Positions 1 through 7,095 of a stretch of 64,000 nt of DNA are shown here, piece by piece. Below the pieces are notes generated by a model, which did not search any database, had not been told where the DNA came from, and worked only from the letters and a program-made list of their open reading frames with translations. This DNA comes from Candidatus Rifleibacteriota bacterium (lineage in GTDB: Bacteria > Muiribacteriota > Ozemobacteria > Ozemobacterales > Ozemobacteraceae). Made by a program: the position numbers and the translations under genes. Positions within the stretch are counted from its first letter, which is position 1. Each line of letters begins with the position of its first letter. The DNA lies in contig JADFZL010000023.1 in the NCBI GenBank assembly GCA_015232575.1, forward strand, positions 44,269 through 108,268. Direction: 5' to 3'.

Positions 1-137
1 GAACTTCTATCACAGTGAGATTCTAATGTACAAACGTTCCTTTTGCATCTTTTATCTGGAACGACGATGCATTGGGAAAGTGCTTAGATATTATTCTTTG
101 TTAATATTACCTTTCCGTCTGCGAGCGCATTTTCAGT

Positions 138-839
138 TTATTCATTATTTTTTCCTTCCAATTGCTTAACGCTTCTATCTTCAAGCAAAAGTTTCATTTG
201 GTGAATAGCTGTCTGATTCAAAATGTTCAGTCTTTCTGGCTGCGGCATACTATTTTGAATAAAATGGGCGTTCAGGGTTTCGAGATTTGCCAGGCAGACA
301 AGTTGAGAAACATTGGCTTCATCCCTGATGTTTCCTTTTTTATCCGGATTTTCGTCACGCCATTGCTTGGCAGTTTTGCCAAACAGGGCCATATTTAGAA
401 GGTCTGCCTCACTGGCGTAGATGAAATTAATCTGCTGTATTGTCAGCTCCGGTGGTATCAGATTTGCTCTTATAGCATCGGTATGAATACGATAATTGAT
501 TTTGGTCAGATTACGACGTATATCCCAGCCTAACTGCTGGCGTTCCTGTTCTTTGAGTCGCTGAAATTCCTTGATGAGATAAATTTTGAATTCGGCACTA
601 ATCCACATGCCAAATTCAAAAGCGATGTCTTTATGTGCATAAGTCCCGCCGTAACGTCCGGCTTTGGCTACCAATCCAATTGAATTGGTCTTGGCAACCC
701 ATTCTTTGACACTGAGTTTGTAACTGTTCAACCCAGCTTGGCTTTTAATTATGGCGAATTCGCCATAATTAAAAGCCGGATTGTATACCTGCTCCCAGAT
801 ACCCAAAAACTCAACAGTATTTCGATTCCGTAACCAACG
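138..839 (-). pseudogene. KilA-N domain protein, 5'-truncated
   Basis: The product matches the KilA-N family, a DNA-binding domain of phage origin also found in bacterial accessory regions. Visible family blocks are WLRNRNTVEFLGIWE at the start, GRYGGTYAHKDIAFEFGMW about 50 residues later, then KINYRIHTDAI and ASEADLLNMALFGKTAKQWR. Homology begins abruptly at the RWLRNRN block near base 839. Family members normally carry several dozen residues before this point. Upstream of 839 the DNA instead encodes a transposase fragment on the other strand, so I read the 5' end as lost by an insertion or deletion. An open frame does run to 875, but those first 12 codons are probably accidental. The 3' end looks intact. 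Confidence 0.75.
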
Positions 840-849
840 AAAAAAGAAT

Positions 850-1284
850 TCACACCTTTTGGAGTGGTTGGCCAATATTTGTTCACATATTCCTGATCCA
901 GGCCACCAGACTGTTAGATACTACGGTTTCTATAGCAATGTCTCACGGGGAAAACGGTTGAAAGCTGAGTGTGACGACAAGGTTCCCTCAATTAGCGAAT
1001 CCCTTGGAGCTGGAAAAGCATTTCGCCGGAACTGGGCGCGGCTCATCCAAAAAATTTATGAAATAGACCCTTTGGTTTGTCCAAAATGCCAAGGTCTCAT
1101 GAGAGTAATTAGCTTCATTGAAGAAAAAGCCGTTATAGAGAAGATTCTGAAGCATCTTGCTCTTTGGACAGTTCAGCCAAGGCCGCCGCCACGGATTTCT
1201 TGACCGGCCTTTGACAAAGAGGTTATTTCGCAAGACACTTCTTGCTCAGACGGTTTCTTTCCAGATCCAGAGTTTGAGTATTGA
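850..1284 (+). pseudogene. IS91/ISCR-type transposase C-terminal remnant
   Basis: Translation gives the C-terminal signature of IS91-like (Y2, HUH) transposases: LEWLANICSHIPDPGHQ, VRYYGFYSNVSRG, WARLIQKIYEIDPLVCPKC and MRVISFIEEKAVIEKILKHL. The CPKC pair and the I-x-FIE block are typical of this family's C-terminus. The first two thirds, including the catalytic tyrosines, are absent. A TGA at 1201-1203 interrupts the frame; beyond it the same frame continues to a TGA at 1282-1284, so the remnant also seems to carry a nonsense change. It abuts the truncated KilA-N gene head-on, which suggests that this element removed that gene's 5' end. Confidence 0.75.
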
Positions 1285-1587
1285 AAAAAAGCGCCTTTTG
1301 ACCGAAGCAAAAGCACGCATGTGAGGCTTTTGTCTTTTTCTTGGTTGGTATTTCTCAAATTTGTCATGAAAAGTGACGAATTCTCCGCAATCTTTTGAAT
1401 AAAAAGAGAAGAAAAATTCGTCGCTCCTAAAAATTCAAAAAAAAATTTCAAAAAATGCGAAAAAAACGCCTTGAAAGATAAAAATGAATATGCTATGATG
1501 GCCACGCTAAAAAGCAAGTTCCTATCACGAATTTAAGCTCTAATTGTCTATCTTCCTAATACATTATTAACAAAGTGTGAAAAATTT
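1285..1587. other. Intergenic gap, no gene seen
   Basis: This AT-rich gap lies between the transposase remnant and the DJ-1/PfpI gene. Several frames are open by chance, but none has a credible start, a ribosome site or recognisable sequence. Confidence 0.5.
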
Positions 1588-2187
1588 ATGCTGATTTCTA
1601 TCCTAACTTTCCGAGGCTTTAATGAACTTGATTCTCTTATTGCTTTAGGTATCCTCAATCGCATTAAAAAACCTGATTGGCGTGTGAACATCTGCAGTCC
1701 TGAAAATTCAGTCACGTCGATGAACGGTGTAACAGTATCGGCGCAGTCGCTGTTAGAGGATATACCAAAGTCAGATGCAGTAATTGTTGGGAGCGGCGCA
1801 CTAACAAGAGATGTAGTACAAAACCAAGAAATAATGAATATGCTCAAGCTAGACCCTGCTCGACAATTGATTGCCGCGCAATGTTCTGGCACTCTAATTT
1901 TAGCTAAATTAGGACTACTTGGAAAAATACCCGCTTGCACTGATTTGACTACCAAACCTTGGGTACAAGAAGCAGGTATAGAAGTGCTTAACACGCCTTT
2001 TTATGCTGAGAATAATATCGCTACAGCTGGAGGTTGTTTCTCTTCGCAATATCTTGCCGCATGGATTATCGCTAAAACAGTGGGGATTGAATCCGCCGCC
2101 GAGGCTATCCATTATGTTGCGCCAGTCGGTGAAAAAGAAGAATACGTTGAAAGAGCAATGAGGAACATTGCAAAGTTTATCGTTTAA
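1588..2187 (+). CDS. DJ-1/PfpI family protein
   Basis: This is a 199-residue class I glutamine amidotransferase-like protein of the DJ-1/PfpI group. The opening ILTFRGFNELDSLIALG has the conserved acidic residue near residue 14, and AAQCSGTLILAKLGLL holds the nucleophile-elbow cysteine near residue 94. Members include proteases, glyoxalase-like hydratases, isonitrile hydratases and regulators, so the reaction cannot be assigned; no DNA-binding domain is attached. It is the only plus-strand gene in the left 16 kb with an intact frame. The ribosome site before the ATG is weak. A hairpin follows the stop. Confidence 0.8.
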   Translation: MLISILTFRGFNELDSLIALGILNRIKKPDWRVNICSPENSVTSMNGVTVSAQSLLEDIPKSDAVIVGSGALTRDVVQNQEIMNMLKLDPARQLIAAQCSGTLILAKLGLLGKIPACTDLTTKPWVQEAGIEVLNTPFYAENNIATAGGCFSSQYLAAWIIAKTVGIESAAEAIHYVAPVGEKEEYVERAMRNIAKFIV

Positions 2188-2241
2188 TCGGTTTTTACAC
2201 ACATTTCAGAACGGGACTGAGGGACGTTGAAAATTTTTAAC

Positions 2242-2272
2242 CTGCGTAATCTTTTTTCTATCGATTACGCAG
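2242..2272. terminator. Hairpin between convergent genes
   Basis: CTGCGTAATC pairs perfectly with GATTACGCAG over 10 bp around an 11-base T-rich loop. It lies between the DJ-1/PfpI gene and the converging oxidoreductase remnant, so a bidirectional terminator is likely. The CTGCGTAATC core resembles the repeat found in gaps at 40339, 43034 and 61246. Confidence 0.5.
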
Positions 2273-2291
2273 ATGCCTATTTTTAACTGCG

Positions 2292-2600
2292 TTACAACTT
2301 ACTTTTAATCACCCCCGCCAAGTATTCCGAATCCTCCGCAATGCCCAAAAAGCGACCCGAACCCCAAGTATTCAGCCAAGGCAAACCAATAAAATAAAGT
2401 CCTTCCACATCGGTGACACCGCGTTTATATTTCGGATGTCCACGCCCATCAAAACAAGGCAATTCAATCCAACTGTAATTTGGTCTAAACCCAATCGCCC
2501 ACACAATGCTTTTAATTCCTAGCTCATCTGCATCAATACTCACAGGGTCAAATTCAGGTTGCCAAACTTTTTTGAACGGTGGCTCAACAGGTTTAGATTC
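2292..2600 (-). pseudogene. FAD-dependent oxidoreductase, C-terminal remnant
   Basis: The frame encodes the C-terminus of a CzcO-like flavin monooxygenase: SIVWAIGFRPNYSWIELPCF, then DVEGLYFIGLPWL and FLGIAEDSEYLAG. VWAIGFRP is the usual nucleotide-binding-site closing motif. Homologous-looking residues start near SKPVEPPFKKVW around base 2597, and the frame has no start there. The upstream part is replaced by an IS21-type istA fragment in a different frame. About the last 100 residues of a roughly 400-residue enzyme remain, so it cannot be functional. Confidence 0.7.
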
Positions 2601-2746
2601 GCTTTTTCAGCGCGTTCAACGTAATCTTTCGCTGTGGTTTTCGAGACTTGACAGGCTCTGGCAATTTGCCGAAAACTTAACTGATTAACCAACTTCAATC
2701 TGAGAATTTCTTTTATTTTTCTCAAAGTTATACCCTTTCTGGCCAT
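2601..2746 (-). pseudogene. IS21-family IstA transposase, N-terminal remnant
   Basis: Starting at ATG 2746 the product reads MARKGITLRKIKEILRLKL and then SFRQIARACQVSKTTAKDYV, the N-terminal helix-turn-helix of IS21 transposase IstA. An AGGAGG lies 8 bases before this ATG; an ATG two codons earlier is too close to it. After about 50 residues the IstA-like sequence stops and the frame runs into the oxidoreductase remnant. The DDE catalytic domain and the IstB helper ATPase are absent. Confidence 0.75.
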
Positions 2747-2846
2747 TTTCATTTCCTCCTAAAAACAGGAACATGATATACGGCCGAAGCCAATCTGTCG
2801 TAATTAGCTTCTGAAAAGGGTTCCAGTAATCTGACCACCATTTCCG

Positions 2847-2972
2847 GTCAAAACGGACACCGTTCCGGAAAATTTAAAAAAGTGGTCAGTTTCCACCGGA
2901 ATAGGTGGTCACTTTCAACCGGAACGGGTGGTCAGTTTGTTCCGGATTTGGCGGTCAGTTGCCGCCGGAAAA
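2847..2972. repeat. IS21-type multiple terminal repeats
   Basis: Four tandem copies of about 23 bp with pattern (G)GTGGTCAGTTT...CCGGAA start near 2881, 2903, 2926 and 2949. A more diverged copy lies at 2847-2870. Arrays of such repeats in front of istA are typical of IS21-family ends, where the transposase binds. They mark the outer edge of a deleted element whose istA remnant is at 2601-2746. Confidence 0.7.
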
Positions 2973-2980
2973 TGCAACCA

Positions 2981-3100
2981 GGCGAGGAGAACCAAAACAT
3001 CGTTGCGGGCACGCGCTAAACTTGACAAAAAAATCACAAAACTTTCTTCGGAAAACCTACCCGCTAAACAATTGCTCATCTTTAAACAAACTGCTTTTTT
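2981..3100 (-). repeat. attC-like site, type A, degenerate
   Basis: This is the first copy of the dispersed type A unit, recognised by CATCGTTGCGGGCACGCGC, CTAAACTTGA, an A-run, CTTCGGAAAA and TAAACAATTG. It begins next to the IS21 end repeats, so its left arm may have been cut. The GGGG/CCCC stem of better copies is degraded here. Confidence 0.5.
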
Positions 3101-3103
3101 CCT

Positions 3104-3117
3104 AACGCGTGAGCGTT
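3104..3117. repeat. GTGA mini-hairpin (AACGC stem)
   Basis: AACGC and GCGTT flank the loop GTGA. The stem differs from most copies (ATCGC or CCCGC) yet remains fully paired, so the structure is kept while the sequence changes. Confidence 0.6.
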
Positions 3118-3154
3118 TGCCTTTACCCCACTTGAGTTGATAAGCTTTGTAATA

Positions 3155-3288
3155 TCGAACGCAACGACTTCAGTGGGTCGCCGAGTGTTTTGCAACGAGG
3201 GAATCAGAGCGTTTTGGGCATAATTTTTGCGGTTTTGTTCGCAAAAATTGTGACCAGCCCTGACGATCCACTGAAAGTCACTGTTCTA
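3155..3288 (-). repeat. attC-like site, type B
   Basis: A 134 bp imperfect palindrome starting TCGAAC and ending GTTCTA. Inner arms are ACTTCAGTGGGTCGCCG and its near-complement CTGACGATCCACTGAAAGT, with one extra base on the right arm (left arm when read on the minus strand). A second inner stem pairs across TTTTGCG and CGCAAAA. It is closely related to 15283-15418. Confidence 0.6.
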
Positions 3289-3289
3289 T

Positions 3290-3380
3290 CACGCTTTTCA
3301 TGCTTTTGTTTTTATGTTTTGATTGCCGTTATTGCTTTTGCCTTTATTGTTTTTAATGCCTTTATGTTTTTATTGCTTTA
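3290..3380. repeat. ATGCTTTT-like low-complexity tract
   Basis: Repeated short T-rich words such as TGCTTTTG, TTTTTATG and TTTAATGCC fill the space between two attC-like sites. Similar tracts lie at 6866, 9163, 14970 and 15420, always beside the palindromic sites. Confidence 0.5.
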
Positions 3381-3515
3381 TTCGATTGTTCACAAACATT
3401 TCGAAAGCCGAGGGTGAAACAGAAACATTTTAGCGGACACACGCTAAACTTGATAAAAAAACCACAGAACTTTCTTCGTAAAACTCGCCCTCGGCTCAAA
3501 CGGCCATTTTTAAAC
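3381..3515 (-). repeat. attC-like site, type A variant
   Basis: GCCGAGGG (3407) pairs with CCCTCGGC (3488) around the type A interior with CTAAACTTGATAAAAAA. On the minus strand the left arm reads GTTTGAGCCGAGGG. The stop of the neighbouring minus-strand gene lies just 11 bases from the site, the position a cassette recombination site takes behind its gene. Confidence 0.55.
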
Positions 3516-3525
3516 AAAATAAGCT

Positions 3526-4443
3526 TTAGTCAGGTGAACTATAAATTTCATCAAGTTTTTCAATGAATGCAATAATAAAATTCCTATATATATTCAACTC
3601 AACATCTTTAATTAGATAAAATTTGTTTTGTACTAAAAGGTTGTTTTGAAAAATTTTATCTGTATCTATTAGAAAATTATTGCTCCTATCATCAAGACCT
3701 TTCTTAAATTTATCTAATTTCCCTCCAATATTGGATTTTGCCATTTGAGTTATTATTCCATGACTATGAGAGTAGATATTTCTAAATTCGGTATATAATT
3801 TCCAAAGATCTATCATTGCTTGCTCATTGAGAGACAATTCAGATTCTAACTTGATTCGAAGCAATGGATATTTTTTCATGATTACTTCAAGCAATTCTTC
3901 TTCTTTGGTTTGTCCAGAAATAGAAAGGATCTTTTTTATAGTCGTCTCAATTATGCTGTATAGAAATAAAAATTCCCAAACGTTCAAAAAGCACTTGATA
4001 ACTTCATACCAATTCTTGGCACTTGTTGTACTTAAAAGATCCTTTATGTTAATTCTAATGTCTTTATTCAAATCATTCTCCAAAGACAAACCCATTGCTG
4101 TCAAGCAAACATATGATTTTTGCATATTCTCTTTGAATATCTTCTCTATTATTTGGTCTAGAAAATTCTCAATATCAATAGACTTAATTTCATCTGATTT
4201 GAGTTCTGTTAAAATATCTATTCCATTATTATTGTCAATACTAATAGTTTTATTCTTAACTAAAAATTCTTTCTTTTCTTTAAGGATAGTTTGTTTTGAA
4301 ACGATTTCAATAAAGCTATCAACGTAAGATAGCAATAATATATTCGTAAGTTGTGATAGATAGTATATATTATGGAATTCCTTATACCATTCAGATGATT
4401 TTTCGGAAGGTGCTCTTAAGATTGGCGTATATCCTGCTAACAT
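3526..4443 (-). CDS. Hypothetical protein, possible HEPN-type
   Basis: I do not recognise the family. The 305-residue product is almost wholly helical in composition and has no signal peptide. Near residue 225 it reads TEFRNIYSHSHG, which contains R-x4-H, the RNase motif form of HEPN proteins, within a helical context preceded by FLYSIIETTIKKIL. This suggests, but does not prove, a HEPN-like ribonuclease or an abortive-infection/toxin protein. ATG 4443 has AAGGAG 6 bases upstream; a TTG seven codons earlier is less likely. It lies 64 bases after the neighbouring minus-strand partial gene and could share its transcript. The very AT-rich codon use fits recent acquisition. Confidence 0.6.
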   Translation of the reverse strand: MLAGYTPILRAPSEKSSEWYKEFHNIYYLSQLTNILLLSYVDSFIEIVSKQTILKEKKEFLVKNKTISIDNNNGIDILTELKSDEIKSIDIENFLDQIIEKIFKENMQKSYVCLTAMGLSLENDLNKDIRINIKDLLSTTSAKNWYEVIKCFLNVWEFLFLYSIIETTIKKILSISGQTKEEELLEVIMKKYPLLRIKLESELSLNEQAMIDLWKLYTEFRNIYSHSHGIITQMAKSNIGGKLDKFKKGLDDRSNNFLIDTDKIFQNNLLVQNKFYLIKDVELNIYRNFIIAFIEKLDEIYSSPD

Positions 4444-4507
4444 TCTTTGCTCCTTGCTCTTCAATAAGTTATCAAACGTTTCAATACATCCAAGTGAATG
4501 CTTAGAA

Positions 4508-5271
4508 TTATTTTTCTTTAATTAGATTTTGAAGAATTTCTATATTTCCAGGACCCATCGATTTCATGTCAGGGATTGGTTTAAGCATATAATCATCCAT
4601 ATGATTCCACTCGCCTGAGCTTTTTCCATCGCTTTTTTTTATCGAATCAAATTCTCTTGAAAAATTCAAGCATGTTAGAATTAAGCAATTCAATTTTTCT
4701 GAAGCCCTTGTTGTGTCAACTTCACAGAAAAAAGAAATGCATTCCGCTGGTTTTAACAATGGAATTTGAACGAAAAAAGCAGGACTATCCTTACGATCCA
4801 AGCCTGGAATAATTGCGATTGGCATATCATAGGAGATTTTATTCCCTTCGAAAAAACATTCTATTTTCATTTCTTCCTTGGAAGACAAATGTAGGTCAAT
4901 GGTGGAAATTTGTATTGAATGAGGAATTGTTGTAATTTTAAAATTGACTCCATACAATGTTTCAGAAGTATTGTTTTTTACGGTGATAGGAAAAAGGCTC
5001 TTTCCTTTTAAAGCGATAGATTCAAACTTTAATGGGAAAACAGTTATTTCTGGGGTAAAATACCATTGAAAAAAAGAAAAAGCTCCAAAAACCGCTAACA
5101 AGAACATAATGATTTCAAACAAGAGCCTTGAGTTTATTGGCCATTCTTGTTTTTTTAAGGGAGCGGGGGAAAACAACTCGTAGAGTTTTTCACTTGGAAT
5201 GTTTTCTAGAATAAAATTCTTAAATTGAGGAGCTCGGAGTTTAGAATAACCCTTTAAACTAAATTTGTAAG
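4508..5271 (-). pseudogene. Membrane-anchored hypothetical protein, 5' end lost at IS66
   Basis: About 255 codons of an unrecognised protein remain. A short N-terminal part is followed by one membrane segment near IIMFLLAVFGAFSFFQW, then a beta-rich outer domain (ITVFPLKFESIALKGKSLF, TVKNNTSETLYGVNF) resembling an immunoglobulin-like fold of surface or adhesion proteins. No start codon with a ribosome site is seen in the coding-looking part, and the reading frame runs straight into the left end of the IS66 element at 5272. Sequence beyond the right IS end does not continue the gene, so its 5' part appears deleted. Confidence 0.6.
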
Positions 5272-6836
5272 TGTTCAGGTAGTCTGAACAAATTTTTTGT
5301 ATGAAAAAGCCTTCCCGAAAATTTCGGGAATATTTACTAAAAAAGGAAAGCAATGAAGGAATTTTTATCCAGAAGGAACTGGAAACATCCTTGGAGTAGG
5401 AAGATTCATAGCCAGGGCTTCTTTGGCGGCCTGAATGAAGTTCCAGACTTTCTGCTTCAACGAAGTGATCATAGTCATTGCTCGGTGAGCAAATGTAGCT
5501 CCTCGTGCAGATTTGCTGCCTTGGCAGATAACTCTCCATACCACAGGCTGTCTCAAAACCCTCTCGGCCCGATTGTTGCTGAGTTCGAGAATCTCTGGAT
5601 ATTTGACGAATGTCCAAAGAGACTTCCAGTGCTTTTTCAACGATTTTCCCAAGGAAACAGCCTTGGAATCGTCGGACTTCAGAAGCTGATTTATCATTCG
5701 CTTGAACCTGCTTCGAATAGGACGCACAATCATTTTGAGTCCTTCTTTGGAAATAGTTCTGTTTCGGAAAGATTCCCAGGCTTTTCTGATTCGAACTATT
5801 TCTTCCCTGGCCCATTGAGCAGTTTCCTTGGAACCAAGATCGCGTTCGATCAAACCAACAAAATCCCTTTCCAAATGGCTGGTAATACAAAGTTGTCGCT
5901 TGTCCGCCGGAATCGACGAATATGCACACCATCGGTCGGAAGTCAAAAGCCCCTGATAATCTCTCAGTATTCCAGAGAAACCTTCTTTGCCGCGGCTGGG
6001 GCTTATTCGAAAAACAGTTGCATTTGCATTGGTAGCTGTCCACAGCCAAGTCTTTTTTCCATTTTCCCGCCATCCGGTTTCGTCGGCCCATACAGCAGGA
6101 GAATACTGAATTGCGGTCAAAGCCTCTTGATATGGTTGAGCCAGCGCAATACTGGTTCGACGTTCTTCTGCAAGCAAGGTGCTGCGAGAGAATCTCGCAT
6201 CTTCTCCAAGCAACATTACCAAAAGATCTTGAGTATGTTGAAGACTCAAATGAAACTTTGGTCTCAGAATTGCTATAAAACTTCCAAGACGAGCTCCGAT
6301 AGAACTTTTTCCAAAGGGATTCGGAGAGCGATTGAACGAACGACAACATGGACACTCTACTGTAAAACGATGAATCTCCCGAATGATTGGCTCTATCTGA
6401 GGCAGTTCGATCTGTTGGATATTTTCTACAACCGTTACTTTTCCTCCTACCAAACTGTTTCCACAATCGTTGCATTGTTGGGGGAAAAGATCGTGAAATA
6501 CGGTGACTTTCTCGGGTGGAAAAAACTTGCGAGAGTTTCCTGGGTGACCTTTTGGAGGTCCTTTCGGGCGTTTTCCAGTAGAAATCACTTTTCTTTTTTT
6601 CCGGTGCAAATCGGTGGAAGGCGGAAGATGACTGTTGCTGGAATTTTGGTTCATTTTTGCCAACAATTCCTTGACGATTTGATTCAAGAAAGCAACTTCG
6701 GCTTCCAGCTCCGCAATCCGCTTTTCCATTTTTTCGCAGTTGGGACATTTTTTACTCATAACTCCATTATAAAGTAGGATTGAAAAAGGTACAATAGGCA
6801 AAATGATAAACCAAAAAAAATTAGACCACCTGAACA
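5272..6836 (-). mobile_element. IS66-family insertion sequence (single-gene type)
   Basis: The element is about 1.56 kb and is bounded by inverted ends: TGTTCAGGTAGTCT at 5272 and AGACCACCTGAACA at 6823-6836, one mismatch apart. It carries only tnpC, like the ISBst12 subgroup, without tnpA or tnpB. Bases flanking the two ends do not form the 8-bp target duplication usual for IS66, so a deletion or recombination may have followed insertion. It sits between a truncated gene and attC-like repeat DNA. Confidence 0.75.
5365..6759 (-). CDS. tnpC: IS66 family transposase TnpC
   Basis: This 464-residue DDE transposase is complete. The N-terminus has a coiled coil (MSKKCPNCEKMEKRIAELEA), then a Lys/Arg/Pro-rich linker and a zinc-binding block with CNDCGNS and CPCC. 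Catalytic residues are visible in AVWADETGW (D), LTSDRWCAY (D) and LSNNRAERVLR (E). I chose ATG 6759 over the longer frame because the protein family starts at this coiled coil. Just upstream is TATAAT (on the minus strand), with TTGTAC 17 bases before it, so the right end of the element may carry its own promoter. The frame is intact, so the element may be active. Confidence 0.85.
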   Translation of the reverse strand: MSKKCPNCEKMEKRIAELEAEVAFLNQIVKELLAKMNQNSSNSHLPPSTDLHRKKRKVISTGKRPKGPPKGHPGNSRKFFPPEKVTVFHDLFPQQCNDCGNSLVGGKVTVVENIQQIELPQIEPIIREIHRFTVECPCCRSFNRSPNPFGKSSIGARLGSFIAILRPKFHLSLQHTQDLLVMLLGEDARFSRSTLLAEERRTSIALAQPYQEALTAIQYSPAVWADETGWRENGKKTWLWTATNANATVFRISPSRGKEGFSGILRDYQGLLTSDRWCAYSSIPADKRQLCITSHLERDFVGLIERDLGSKETAQWAREEIVRIRKAWESFRNRTISKEGLKMIVRPIRSRFKRMINQLLKSDDSKAVSLGKSLKKHWKSLWTFVKYPEILELSNNRAERVLRQPVVWRVICQGSKSARGATFAHRAMTMITSLKQKVWNFIQAAKEALAMNLPTPRMFPVPSG

Positions 6837-6851
6837 ATTACGCTTTTACTT

Positions 6852-6865
6852 ATCGCGTGAGCGAT
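6852..6865. repeat. GTGA mini-hairpin (ATCGC stem)
   Basis: ATCGC-GTGA-GCGAT is followed by a short ATGCTTTT tract to about 6885. It lies directly right of the IS66 end, showing that the element entered repeat-array DNA. The rest of the gap to 7095 holds nothing I can identify. Confidence 0.55.
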
Positions 6866-7095
6866 TAATGTTTTTATGCTTTTAGTGCTGGACTTTTATC
6901 AAGCGGAAAAATAACAATACTTGAATGTTTGATTTTCCTGCATCATTTGGAGGCCTTAATTGTTGAAGACCATTATTAATAATTACCTATCTCAACGTGG
7001 AAAATACCACTGGTTATCGTTATTTTTTTACCGAACCTCTAATTCATCTATAAAAGGAATTCTCCTTCGAGTTTCGAGAAGTTCTGCAGATGGTC

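Noticed and set aside
162..398. Plus-strand open frame opposite the KilA-N gene
   Set aside because: It lies antisense to a recognisable protein and has no family features.
1173..1517. 114-codon minus-strand frame rich in Phe and Ser
   Set aside because: Overlaps the transposase remnant in antisense and AT-rich non-coding DNA; no ribosome site or recognisable motif.
3190..3417. 75-codon hydrophobic frame on the plus strand
   Set aside because: It covers a type B palindrome and a T-rich tract; hydrophobicity comes from the T-runs.
5353..6777. Long plus-strand open frame of 474 codons
   Set aside because: It is antisense to the IS66 transposase, whose motifs are unmistakable.
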